DNA of 37,638 bases from positions 1 to 37,638 of the forward strand of contig CACZHC010000076.1 of assembly GCA_902780865.1 (NCBI GenBank), read 5' to 3'. The position numbers and the translations under genes are program-made. Below the pieces are notes generated by a model. That model was given only the letters and a program-made list of their open reading frames with translations, was not told where the DNA came from and did no database searches. This document shows positions 24,246-31,719 of this stretch, one piece after another (position 1 is the first letter of the stretch; every line of letters starts with the position of its first letter). This DNA comes from an uncultured bacterium (GTDB taxonomy: Bacteria > Verrucomicrobiota > Kiritimatiellia > RFP12 > UBA1067).

Positions 24246-24860
24246 TTATCCTATCCTTACTCTTCTGCCTTCGACGCGGTATTTGCCCGAAGCGAGAATG
24301 TTGAGCGCCTCGGGGAAAGCGATGTGCTCCTGCACCTGGATTCGCGCGTGGAGGGTCTCGGGCGTATCGTCTTCGAGAACCGGCACGGCCTTCTGCACGA
24401 TGATGGGGCCGGAGTCCGTTCCGGCGTCGACGAAATGAACCGTCACGCCCGCGACCTTGCATCCGTAGTCGAGCGCCTGGGTCCAGCTGTGGACGCCCGG
24501 GAACGCGGGGAGAAGCGCGGGGTGGATATTGAGCACGCGATTCGGAAACGCGGCGAGGAGTTTTGGCTTGACGATGCGCATGAAACCAGCGAGAACGACA
24601 GTGTCGACGCCAGCGCCTTTCAGAAGTTCGATGCAGCGGTCTTCCGCCGGGCCTTCCAGCTTCGTCTTCCACGGCGCGCAGTCGAGATACTGGCACGGAA
24701 TGTTGTGCTTCTTCGCGCGATCGAGGATCTTCGCGTCCGGGACGTCTGCGAGGACAAGCTTGATGTCTGCGTCGAGCGTACCCGCTTCGATCGCGTCGAC
24801 AATTGACTGCATGTTCGAGCCCGCACCGGACCCGAGAACGCCGAGGTGTAATTTGCTCAT
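24246..24860 (-). CDS. purN: Phosphoribosylglycinamide formyltransferase
   Basis: A 204-residue PurN, full length, transferring formyl from 10-formyl-THF to GAR in purine synthesis. It starts LHLGVLGSGAGSNMQSI (phosphate loop) and has FMRIVKPKLL and NIHPALLPAFPG. The catalytic triad is Asn111, His113 and Asp149 (in VDAGTDSGPII), equivalent to E. coli N106/H108/D144. It is the first gene of an operon whose other two genes are secreted oxidoreductases. The ATG is 6 nt after the promoter's TATAAT without Shine-Dalgarno, so a leaderless mRNA is expected. Confidence 0.97.
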   Translation of the reverse strand: MSKLHLGVLGSGAGSNMQSIVDAIEAGTLDADIKLVLADVPDAKILDRAKKHNIPCQYLDCAPWKTKLEGPAEDRCIELLKGAGVDTVVLAGFMRIVKPKLLAAFPNRVLNIHPALLPAFPGVHSWTQALDYGCKVAGVTVHFVDAGTDSGPIIVQKAVPVLEDDTPETLHARIQVQEHIAFPEALNILASGKYRVEGRRVRIG

Positions 24861-24866
24861 GTGCGA

Positions 24867-24877
24867 ATTATACCAAA
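24867..24877 (-). promoter_or_regulatory. TTTGGTATAAT promoter box of the purN operon (leaderless type)
   Basis: Exact TTTGGTATAAT on the minus strand in the 46-bp gap after the GH95 gene. TATAAT ends 6 nt before the purN ATG, with no Shine-Dalgarno. A small AGCGC/GCGCT hairpin (24881-24885/24892-24896) precedes it. Confidence 0.8.
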
Positions 24878-24906
24878 TTCAGCGCCGAAATGCGCTACCG
24901 CAAAAG

Positions 24907-26961
24907 TTACTTCACTTCCTCGATCGCTATCTTGCCGGCGATGCGGCGGCCGTTGACGCGGCGGCCGTCGGAAAGCGCGAGATTCTCGAACGAGACCTCG
25001 CGCCACGACTCGGGGCAGCCCTTGAAGAACTCGACCTTGCCGTTCACCTCGTGCGCCATCATCTCGAGGACGGCCGTAGCCGCCGCGCACTGCCCGTCCA
25101 TCTGCATTATCTGCCCGTCGCCCGAGCCGGCATACGCGTTGTGCAATGAGCCGTGGCCGGGATTGCAGAAGTATGCGTCCCACGACCTGAGGAACTCCAC
25201 CGCCGCCTGGGCGTTGCCGACGTGCGTGTTCAGGATCGACGCCCAGGGGACGCACCAGCCCGACCAAAGCCCGGTTCCACGGTAGACCCATGTCCCGTAA
25301 GTCTTCGCCGCGACATCGCGCGTCGTCTTGTCGGAGAGGTCGAGCGTATCAAACGGATAGAGCCCCGCCATGTGCGAGTGGTGACGGTGCGATTCCGTGA
25401 GCGCCTGGCCGCGAAAGAGCTCTATGCCGCTCTGCCCCGCCGAATACTGCGGAAGACGCTTTTCGACGTCGAGCCACATCGCGTCCGGCTGTACGCCAAG
25501 GAGCTTCGCCGCGTCGACGAGATCTCGCGCGAGGCGGTGGGCCGCCGCAAGCTGGAAACTGGGATCGCGCCCGACCGCGCTTCTCACGTCTGCTCCGCCC
25601 CACTCAGGCGAAGGCCCAAGCGGAAGCGTGAGCTTGCCGTTCTCCTCCTCCATCATCGCGCGGTAGACGTTCATCGCGCCCTTCATGAAGTCATAGGCTC
25701 CGCCCTTTAGAAACTCGACGTCGCCCGAGTAGCGCACATACCGCATCATCATTGCGGCGACCCACGCCGTAGAGCCGTGGTCGATAGTGCCAGTCCAGAA
25801 GCCGCCGATGCAAACGCCGCGGTCGTCGACGGAGTGCGGAAGAACATAGCCATTGTCAATGCCGACGAATTTCTTCGCATTGTTCCTGAGAAGCGGCCGC
25901 CACGAAAGGACCATCCTGAAAAGCGGTAGGAGGTTCTCGAAGTGACCGCCGCGATAGGCGGGCGAGTAGCATTCCTGGACATTGATGTTGAAGTGGTAGT
26001 CGCCGTTCCACGGAACGAGCCGGTCATCCTCAAGCCAGACGCCCTGAAGCCCAGCGGGAACGCCGTCGGGGTCTGTCATCGCGCCGAAGCGGTACATGCC
26101 GTAGTCGAAGATGCGCTGGACCACGGGATCCGGCACCTTCACGCGCGCGCCTTCAGACCAGAAAAGCTTCCAGTACGCGACAGACTCGGCGGCGACATCC
26201 GAATAACGGCGATGCTGTGCAAGCACCTCGTTACCACGGCCCGTGCCGAGCCGAAATGTTATTTGCTTGGTCTGGCGGTCCTCTATCTGCTGCCAAGCGA
26301 GCCAGACCTGCGGATCGGCAGGAAGCGCCCACCTAAAGCCACCAGCACCCTTGCTATCGTCTCCGATCAGGGAAGCCTTCTCGAAGCCAATCGGCTTGAG
26401 CTGTCTTTCATAAACTGGGAAGTCGGTCGCGGGAATCGTCTTGGCCTCAAACGCGACATCCTTGGGGAACGCCATTGCAAAGAGCCCCCCGTCCCTTTTC
26501 GACATCGCAAGGCCAACCGCGCCGCCTTCGGAGAACTCGAGACTGCCGAGACCGGTGAACGGATCGAGCGTACCGCGCTTCAGCGTCTTGCCGGGGACCT
26601 TGATCATGACGCGGCCCAAAGGCAGCATGTAGGGATTTCGCGGCTCGCCCTTAGGCGTCTCCTTCTTGAAAAGCCCGTAGAGACGATCCTTGTCGCCGGA
26701 ATGGACGGCGGCGACAATGTTCGTATAGTTCTGCTCGGGAGTCCAGGAATATCCGCCTCGATGGTCCCAGAGGTCCGAGCGCCCGACAGTGAGGCGAATC
26801 TCGTCGCCGCCACCCCAGACGAGGACGCCCGTCTTGCCGTCGCCAAAGGCAATGCCCTCGTGACAGCTCCCCATGCGCGGAAAATCCCATTCTACCGGCG
26901 CCGCAAAGACAGTCATTGCGGAAAAAATGAACGCCGTCGCTGCCATGCTTGATGCTCTCAT
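24907..26961 (-). CDS. Secreted GH95-like alpha-L-fucosidase/galactosidase
   Basis: A 684-residue exported glycosidase. The start at 26961 follows GAGGA; ATG at 26946 is an alternative, and both keep a signal peptide ending FAA. GH95 features: N-terminal beta domain (GNGKTG-like GDGKTGVLVWGGGDEIRLTVGRSDLWD), the catalytic (alpha/alpha)6 barrel with GLQGVWLEDDRLVPWNGDYHFNINVQECYSPAYRGG, HRHHSH at 525-530 followed by MAGLYPF, GTGLWSGWCVPWASILNTHVGNAQAA, and DGQCAAATAVLEMMAHE. GH95 enzymes are inverting fucosidases acting on alpha-1,2-fucose or alpha-L-galactose. At 684 residues it is somewhat shorter than many GH95 (750-800). It is transcribed alone from its own promoter and diverges from the V-ATPase operon. 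Host mucin or algal fucans are plausible substrates; this is inference. Confidence 0.88.
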   Translation of the reverse strand: MRASSMAATAFIFSAMTVFAAPVEWDFPRMGSCHEGIAFGDGKTGVLVWGGGDEIRLTVGRSDLWDHRGGYSWTPEQNYTNIVAAVHSGDKDRLYGLFKKETPKGEPRNPYMLPLGRVMIKVPGKTLKRGTLDPFTGLGSLEFSEGGAVGLAMSKRDGGLFAMAFPKDVAFEAKTIPATDFPVYERQLKPIGFEKASLIGDDSKGAGGFRWALPADPQVWLAWQQIEDRQTKQITFRLGTGRGNEVLAQHRRYSDVAAESVAYWKLFWSEGARVKVPDPVVQRIFDYGMYRFGAMTDPDGVPAGLQGVWLEDDRLVPWNGDYHFNINVQECYSPAYRGGHFENLLPLFRMVLSWRPLLRNNAKKFVGIDNGYVLPHSVDDRGVCIGGFWTGTIDHGSTAWVAAMMMRYVRYSGDVEFLKGGAYDFMKGAMNVYRAMMEEENGKLTLPLGPSPEWGGADVRSAVGRDPSFQLAAAHRLARDLVDAAKLLGVQPDAMWLDVEKRLPQYSAGQSGIELFRGQALTESHRHHSHMAGLYPFDTLDLSDKTTRDVAAKTYGTWVYRGTGLWSGWCVPWASILNTHVGNAQAAVEFLRSWDAYFCNPGHGSLHNAYAGSGDGQIMQMDGQCAAATAVLEMMAHEVNGKVEFFKGCPESWREVSFENLALSDGRRVNGRRIAGKIAIEEVK

Positions 26962-26999
26962 GTCTCAATTCCTCGTTTCTGGTGTTTTCTACCGCCCTC

Positions 27000-27010
27000 A
27001 TTATACCAAA
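27000..27010 (-). promoter_or_regulatory. TTTGGTATAAT promoter box of the GH95 gene (leadered type)
   Basis: Exact TTTGGTATAAT on the minus strand. TATAAT ends 38 nt before the ATG and the leader carries GAGGA. It is back to back with the V-ATPase promoter, 16 bp from that promoter's -35. Confidence 0.8.
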
Positions 27011-27026
27011 AAATACGCCCTCTGCC

Positions 27027-27056
27027 TTGACTTATCGGCGGCAAAAAAGATATAAT
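27027..27056 (+). promoter_or_regulatory. Classical sigma-70-type promoter of the V-ATPase operon
   Basis: TTGACT (27027-27032), an 18-bp spacer and TATAAT (27051-27056), followed by a leader of about 17-24 nt with GGAGGAAC before the ATG at 27081. Unlike the TTTGGTATAAT boxes it has a clear -35, and its -10 is preceded by AAAGA rather than TTTGG. Confidence 0.8.
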
Positions 27057-27080
27057 TTAAAGCACTTTTGGAGGAACGAC

Positions 27081-27650
27081 ATGTCTGAAGATTTGCAGAG
27101 TCTCTTGGAGAAGATCAACCGCGAGGGCGTCGAAAAGGCCCGCACCGAAGCCGACAAGATAATTGCCGACGCCAAGGCGAAGGCCGCCGACATCGTGAAG
27201 ACGGCGAACGCCGATGCAGCGAAAGCCAAGGCGGACGCAGAAAAGGCCGCGGCAGACTACGCCTCGCGTGCTGCAGAGACGGTGCGCCAGGCAGAGCGCG
27301 ACACGATACTCAAGATAGAGTCGTCCGTCACCGCCCTTCTCGAGAAAGTCCTCAAGATGGATGTCGACACCGCTCTTGCAGACGAAAAGACAGCGGCCAG
27401 CCTCGTCGCCGAGGCGATCAAGGATCTCGTCGGCTCTGTAGAAGTCGCGGCGGCCCCCAAGCTCGCCGCCGCCCTCAAGGCGCAACTCGCCTCCAAGGGC
27501 AACGTCACGGTAGTGATGGACGATACGCTCGGGACCGGCTTCTCCGTAAAAACCGACGGCGGCCGCGTGGAGCATGCGTTCACCGGCGAAGTAATTGCGG
27601 ACGAGCTCGCAAAGCGGCTCAGGCCAGACCTCGCGAAGCTGCTCAAGTGA
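27081..27650 (+). CDS. atpE: V-type ATP synthase subunit E
   Basis: A 189-residue peripheral-stalk subunit E of the V/A-type rotary ATPase. The start (MSEDLQSLLEKI) follows a strong GGAGGAAC; the longer open frame begins upstream of the promoter. The first 75 residues are a long Ala/Lys/Asp/Glu-rich helix (EKARTEADKIIADAKAKAADIVK), the stalk coiled coil. The C-terminal 110 residues form the globular part (LVGSVEVAAAPKLAAALKAQL, DDTLGTGFSVKTDGGRVEHAFTGEVIADELAKRLRPDLAKLL) that binds the AB head. It is the first gene of an operon with DUF2764 and subunit A. The gene symbol follows V-ATPase usage and is not F-type subunit c. Confidence 0.88.
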   Translation: MSEDLQSLLEKINREGVEKARTEADKIIADAKAKAADIVKTANADAAKAKADAEKAAADYASRAAETVRQAERDTILKIESSVTALLEKVLKMDVDTALADEKTAASLVAEAIKDLVGSVEVAAAPKLAAALKAQLASKGNVTVVMDDTLGTGFSVKTDGGRVEHAFTGEVIADELAKRLRPDLAKLLK

Positions 27651-28114
27651 TGTCCACCGACTACATAGTCGCAAGTCTCCCAACGCTTGCGTTCGACGCG
27701 CCTGCGCCGATTACGTGGGAGAAGTTCGCGGAAACCGCGCCAGACGCTGAACGACTCGTCGCCTCGTCGGGATGGAACGACCTCGAAACCCAGCTCCGCA
27801 ACGCAATGGCCGCCGCGAGAGGCGGCGCCAAGTACGAGCGTCCCGCGGACGGCTGCTCACTTTACTGGAAAAACCGCGTCACCGCCTGCTTTCAAGAGAA
27901 GGAAGTCGCGAAGCGCCAGGACATGATCGACAGGGTCTGGTGGGACGCCGCAGGCGAACTTACCCCGCCGGCCTCGCCGCTTGGTTCCGGCGCGCTCGCC
28001 ACCTACGCGGTTCGTCTCAAGATCGCGCTGCGCCGCTCCGCCATCTCGACGGAGAAAGGCAACGCGGCGTTTGACAGGCTTACGGCAGAAACGAAAGAAG
28101 AATCGAAAGTATGA
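27650..28114 (+). CDS. DUF2764-family V-ATPase-associated protein
   Basis: A 154-residue protein starting MSTDYIVASLPTLAFDAPAPITWEKFAE, the typical opening of the DUF2764 family encoded between V-ATPase E and A genes in Chlamydiae, Bacteroidota and spirochaetes. No membrane helix. Its ATG shares one base with the stop of subunit E (TGATG) and its stop overlaps the start of subunit A (ATGA), so all three are translationally linked. It probably takes the structural place of a stalk or C/d-like component (inference); the biochemical role of the family is not established. Confidence 0.75.
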   Translation: MSTDYIVASLPTLAFDAPAPITWEKFAETAPDAERLVASSGWNDLETQLRNAMAAARGGAKYERPADGCSLYWKNRVTACFQEKEVAKRQDMIDRVWWDAAGELTPPASPLGSGALATYAVRLKIALRRSAISTEKGNAAFDRLTAETKEESKV

Positions 28115-29880
28115 CAACTACCGGAAAAATCGTCGCCGTCAACGGCAACATGATCACGGTCGCCTTCGACGGCGCCGTTGCGCAGAACGAAGTCGGCTAC
28201 GCCGTGTGCGATGGCAAGAAGCTGATGGCGGAAATCGTGCGCGTGCGCGGCACGCGCTGCGACATGCAGGTGTTCGACGCGACGACAGACCTCATGGTCG
28301 ACGACCGCGTCGAGTTCACGGGAGAGCTGCTTGCCGCGGAGCTCGGGCCCGGCATGCTCGCACAGGTCTACGACGGCCTCCAGAACCCTCTCGCAGACCT
28401 CGCGAAGGAGGCGGGCAAGATTTCAAAGGACGCAGAATTCTTCCTCCAGCGCGGCATGTACCTCTCCGGCCTTCCCCGCGACAGGAAATGGGATTTCCAT
28501 CCGCTTGCCAAGGTCGGCGACCGCGTTACGGCCGGCGACTTCCTCGGCTGGGTGACGGAAGGCATCTTCGACAACAAAACGATGCCGGGTCACAAGATCA
28601 TGGTCCCCTTCGCGCTCCGCGGCGTCTACACCGTCAAGTCCCTCGCCCCTGCCGGCGACTACACCGTGACCGACACGATCGCGACGCTTACCGGTCCCGA
28701 TGGCAAGGACGTTCCCGTCCAGATGATGCAGCGCTGGCCAGTCAAGGTGCCGATCAAGTGCTTCAAGGAGCGCCTCGCGCCGACAGAGACGCTCGAGACG
28801 ACGGTCCGCACGATCGACACGTTCTTTCCTGTCGCCATCGGCGGAACGTACTGCATCCCCGGCCCCTTCGGCGCGGGCAAGACGGTTCTCCAGCAGACTA
28901 CAGCGCGCTACGCGAAGGTGGACATCGTGATTTCCGCCGCCTGCGGCGAACGCGCGGGCGAAGTCGTCGAGACGTTAAAGGAATTCCCCGAGATCGTCGA
29001 CCCCAAGACGGGGCAGTCGCTCATGAAGCGCACGATCATCATCTGCAACACGTCGTCGATGCCTGTCGCCTCGCGCGAGGCGTCGGTCTACACGGCAGTG
29101 ACGCTCGCCGAGTACTTTAGGCAGATGGGGCTCAATGTCCTCGTTCTCGCCGACTCCACCTCGCGCTGGGCGCAGGCGATGCGCGAACTCTCGGGCCGAC
29201 TTGAGGAAATCCCGGGCGAAGAGGCGTTCCCCGCCTACCTCGAGTCAAGAATCGCGGCGTTCTACGAGCGCGCGGGCCGCGTCATGCTAAAGGATGGCTC
29301 GACGGGGTCGGTCACAATCGGCGGAACGGTGTCGCCCGCAGGCGGCAACTTCGACGAGCCCGTGACCCAGGCGACATTGAAGGTCGTAGGCGGCTTCCAC
29401 GGGCTCTCCCGCGCGCGCTCCGACGCACGCCGCTACCCGGCAATCGACCCTCTCGACAGCTGGAGCCACTATGCCTCGGTAATCGAACAGGCTCGCGTCG
29501 AAAAGGCGCGCGCGATACTGCGCAAGGGCAACGAGGTAGGGCAGATGATGAAGGTCGTGGGCGAAGAGGGAACTTCGCTTGCCGACTTCACGACCTACTT
29601 GAAGGCCGAGTTCCTCGACGCCGTATACCTCCAGCAGAACGCGTTCTCCGAATCCGACGCGACGACGCCGGTCGCCCGCCAGAAGGTAATGTTCGACATA
29701 GTCGAAAAGGCCCTTCTCGGCGAATACTCGATCGACGACAAGGCGGACATGCGCAAGTTCTTCATGGACCTCCAGCAGACCTTCATCGACTGGAACGACA
29801 AGCCGTTCGAATCCGACGAGTTCAACTCGCTCAAGGCGGAGCTCGAGAAGAAGATCGCAGGCGCCTCGTCTGTCACTTGA
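28111..29880 (+). CDS. atpA: V-type ATP synthase catalytic subunit A
   Basis: A 589-residue catalytic A subunit of the V/A-ATPase, full length. The N-terminal barrel (GKIVAVNGNMITVAF), the V-type insertion (GMYLSGLPRDRKWDF), Walker A GPFGAGKT at 251-258, the SAACGERAGEVVETLKEFPE and LADSTSRWAQAMRELSGRLEEIPGEEAFPAYLESRIA signatures, and a C-terminal helical domain are present. Normally B, D, I and K follow in the same operon. Here the stop codon (29878-29880) overlaps the 3' end of tonB on the other strand by 8 bp, and no other ATPase gene is in the window. B, D, I and K must lie elsewhere, or the operon was cut by a rearrangement. Confidence 0.96.
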   Translation: MTTTGKIVAVNGNMITVAFDGAVAQNEVGYAVCDGKKLMAEIVRVRGTRCDMQVFDATTDLMVDDRVEFTGELLAAELGPGMLAQVYDGLQNPLADLAKEAGKISKDAEFFLQRGMYLSGLPRDRKWDFHPLAKVGDRVTAGDFLGWVTEGIFDNKTMPGHKIMVPFALRGVYTVKSLAPAGDYTVTDTIATLTGPDGKDVPVQMMQRWPVKVPIKCFKERLAPTETLETTVRTIDTFFPVAIGGTYCIPGPFGAGKTVLQQTTARYAKVDIVISAACGERAGEVVETLKEFPEIVDPKTGQSLMKRTIIICNTSSMPVASREASVYTAVTLAEYFRQMGLNVLVLADSTSRWAQAMRELSGRLEEIPGEEAFPAYLESRIAAFYERAGRVMLKDGSTGSVTIGGTVSPAGGNFDEPVTQATLKVVGGFHGLSRARSDARRYPAIDPLDSWSHYASVIEQARVEKARAILRKGNEVGQMMKVVGEEGTSLADFTTYLKAEFLDAVYLQQNAFSESDATTPVARQKVMFDIVEKALLGEYSIDDKADMRKFFMDLQQTFIDWNDKPFESDEFNSLKAELEKKIAGASSVT

Positions 29881-30553
29881 GCTTGAAGGTAAGCGTAAGT
29901 CGGGCGGTTGAGGCGACGGCCGAGCCGCCTGACTTCGCGGGCGTGAAACGCGCCGCGCGTGCCGCGCGAACGGCCGCTTCGTCGAGCTCGGAAAAACCGC
30001 TGGGCGAAACGATGTCGACGCGGTCGACAATTCCTGCGGCGTTCACGCGAATCTCAAGGACCACGTCGCCTTGCTCGCCGCGCTGCCGAGCGCCCTTCGG
30101 ATAATCGGGACGAATCGTCTTGCGCGGCTTCGGCGGCGCGTCGATCTTCGCCTGCTTTGGCGCCACGGCGGGCACCGGCTCTGCAGGAGGGCGCTCCACC
30201 TTCGGCTTCTCCGGCTCTGGTTTCAGCTCGGGCGTCTCCATTTTCTCGCGCTCCGGCTCGGGTTCCGCAAGCTTCGGCGCTACGGGATCTGGTGGCAGCG
30301 GGTCTTCTGCCCTTTCGGCCTCAGGCGGCTTTTCCTCGCGCGGCTTCGGCGGCTCGACCTCGGGCATCGCTGGCATTGTCGGCGAAACTGCCGCGGTCTC
30401 GTCTTCGTCTTCAGCGAATGAAAGATCTACGCTTGAAAGGTCGAGGGTGGCAACAGCCGTCGGGCCTGGCGCATACTTCATATAGGCGACGATCCCCACG
30501 GCAACCAAGCCATGAGCCGCGATAGAAGCAATAATCGCCGTGGAGAATTTCAT
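29873..30553 (-). CDS. tonB: TonB energy-transducer protein
   Basis: A 226-residue TonB. It has an N-terminal membrane anchor (about 5-25, with His14 in the SIAAHGLVAVG helix, as in TonB), a long Pro/Glu/Lys spacer (about 50-140, full of PEPE and KPEP runs) and a C-terminal TonB domain (YPKGARQRGEQGDVVLEIRVNAAGIVDRVDIVSPSGFSELDEAAVRAARAARFTPA). It carries proton-motive energy from ExbB-ExbD to outer-membrane TonB-dependent receptors that import glycans, vitamins or iron complexes. Encoded after exbD with a repeat element filling the gap. The 3' end overlaps atpA tail to tail by 8 bp. No TonB-dependent receptor gene is in the window. Confidence 0.93.
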   Translation of the reverse strand: MKFSTAIIASIAAHGLVAVGIVAYMKYAPGPTAVATLDLSSVDLSFAEDEDETAAVSPTMPAMPEVEPPKPREEKPPEAERAEDPLPPDPVAPKLAEPEPEREKMETPELKPEPEKPKVERPPAEPVPAVAPKQAKIDAPPKPRKTIRPDYPKGARQRGEQGDVVLEIRVNAAGIVDRVDIVSPSGFSELDEAAVRAARAARFTPAKSGGSAVASTARLTLTFKLK

Positions 30554-30561
30554 ATGCCATA

Positions 30562-30638
30562 AGGGTCAGACCCCTCTGACACAGTAGTGACACAGCTAAA
30601 GCTGCGTCGAACTACTGCGATCAGAAAGGTCAGACCCT
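30562..30638. repeat. REP-like palindromic element, copy 1 (between exbD and tonB)
   Basis: A 77-bp element filling the gap between exbD and tonB. It matches 31625-31701 in the same orientation with two mismatches. It is palindromic throughout: GGGTCAGACCC (30563-30573) at the left and GGTCAGACC (30628-30636) at the right, TCTGA/TCAGA inside, then CAGTAGT/ACTACTG (30582-30588/30611-30617) and AGCTaaAGCT (30594-30603) at the centre. The design resembles REP/REPIN elements mobilised by RAYT transposases; no such transposase is in the window. Confidence 0.9.
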
Positions 30639-30641
30639 TTT

Positions 30642-31031
30642 TCATTTTCCTTTAACCTGAAATGTGGCTTTCTCCACTCCTGCGGCCTTTAGCGCGGAAA
30701 GAAGCTCTATACCTGTGCCAAGCGACGACTTCCTATCACCAGAGATAAGAACAGGGAGATTCATCTTAACGGCATTGAGTTCCCTCACGCGCGAGACTAT
30801 CGCGTCGCGCTCCATCGGCATTCCGTTCAGCTGCATCGAGTCGTCGGGAAGGATCGTGACGACTATCCGTTCGCCTTTTTCCGCCGCGCCCGCGGCGTCG
30901 GGGAGATCGACCTTGAGGCCTTTATGAACGGCCATGTCAAAGATGCAGTAGATGAAAAAGACAAGCACGAGAAACATGACGTCCATTAGCGACATCATTT
31001 CAAGCCGTGCACCTCTCCTTTTCTTTCTCAT
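30642..31031 (-). CDS. exbD: ExbD/TolR biopolymer transport protein
   Basis: A 129-residue ExbD. The short basic N-terminus (RKKRRGARLE) is followed by the single membrane helix MMSLMDVMFLVLVFFIYCIF, with the proton-relay aspartate at Asp17. The periplasmic domain (VDLPDAAGA, RIVVTILPDDSMQLNG, LPVLISGDRKSSLGTGIELLSALKAAGVEKATF) has the standard ExbD pattern. It should form the proton channel with ExbB and drive TonB. It lies between two repeat elements: a TIR element of about 180 bp separates it from exbB, and a 77-bp palindrome from tonB. Confidence 0.92.
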   Translation of the reverse strand: MRKKRRGARLEMMSLMDVMFLVLVFFIYCIFDMAVHKGLKVDLPDAAGAAEKGERIVVTILPDDSMQLNGMPMERDAIVSRVRELNAVKMNLPVLISGDRKSSLGTGIELLSALKAAGVEKATFQVKGK

Positions 31032-31058
31032 CTATCCGAAATTTACCAGTTGTGTATT

Positions 31059-31239
31059 TTTAACGCAGAGCCGCGGAGTCGCAGAGAACGCGGAGTGTTT
31101 TGACAGATTTCATGATTTATTTCTTTTTATAATTCATTTCTCTGCGCACTTTGCGTCTCTCGGCACTCGCTTCGCTCGGCTTGGCTCGCTACGAATCGCG
31201 AGCCCCGCTTTCGCGGCGGTTACGCGCCTCTGCGTTAAA
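31059..31239. repeat. Inverted-repeat element between exbB and exbD
   Basis: A 181-bp segment bounded by a perfect 12-bp inverted repeat, TTTAACGCAGAG (31059-31070) and CTCTGCGTTAAA (31228-31239). Secondary copies of the CGCAGAG theme lie inside (left about 31080-31094, right about 31139-31160). It has an AT-rich middle and no gene. The AACGCAGAGxCGCAGAG theme recurs as dispersed intergenic repeats in many bacteria. It fills nearly all of the 224-bp exbB-exbD gap and looks like a miniature non-coding mobile element. Confidence 0.8.
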
Positions 31240-31255
31240 TATGCCGTTTTTAGGT

Positions 31256-31615
31256 TTATTCTTCCACCCTCGAATCAAGTACATTGTACGGGAAAAGGAG
31301 AATCAGCGACGCGATAAGTCCCGCCGCGGTCGTGATAAGCGCCTCGCCGATGCCTGCCGTCGCCGCAAGAGGATTGGCGTCAGTGCCGTTTAGCGCGCCA
31401 AACGTCTGCATGATGCCGATGACTGTGCCGAGGATGCCGAGCATCGGCTCCGCGGTGATGATCGTCGAGACAATCGTCAGCCCCTTTGCGTTGACCCGCC
31501 CAGCGCGGAACTCAAACGCCTTCCAGATGAGGATCGCGAGCCCGAGGATGGAAAGCCCCAGAATCGGCCACATGACCGGCCCGCCCTTCAAGAAAACATC
31601 AACAAGCTTTGCCAT
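31256..31615 (-). CDS. exbB: Very short ExbB/TolQ/MotA-type proton channel protein
   Basis: A 119-residue ExbB homologue; usual members are 200-250 aa. All three membrane helices are present: 14-33 (VMWPILGLSILGLAILIWKA), about 51-72 with the signature GILGTVIG (60-67), and about 93-111 with GIGEALITTAAGLIASL (88-104) including the conserved Thr pair. Only about 18 residues link helices 1 and 2, where normal ExbB has a helical cytoplasmic domain of about 90 residues, and the cytoplasmic tail after helix 3 is almost absent. The frame is intact and core motifs are conserved, so it may be functional as a pore-only ExbB, or be the in-frame product of an internal deletion. No Shine-Dalgarno or promoter box is evident upstream, where the second 77-bp repeat lies. 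Confidence 0.85.
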   Translation of the reverse strand: MAKLVDVFLKGGPVMWPILGLSILGLAILIWKAFEFRAGRVNAKGLTIVSTIITAEPMLGILGTVIGIMQTFGALNGTDANPLAATAGIGEALITTAAGLIASLILLFPYNVLDSRVEE

Positions 31616-31624
31616 GATTTATTT

Positions 31625-31701
31625 AGGGTCAGCCCCCTCTGACACAGTAGTGACACAGCTAAAGCTGCGTCGAACTACTGCGATCAGAAAGGTCCGACCC
31701 T
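31625..31701. repeat. REP-like palindromic element, copy 2 (upstream of exbB)
   Basis: A second copy of the 77-bp palindromic element, same orientation as 30562-30638, with two base differences (repeat positions 9 and 70). It lies between the 3' end of the broken prenyltransferase-repeat gene and exbB. The left terminal palindrome is damaged by the change at position 9, while the right GGTCxGACC palindrome is kept. Confidence 0.9.
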
Positions 31702-31719
31702 GATTCATTGTTAACCATT

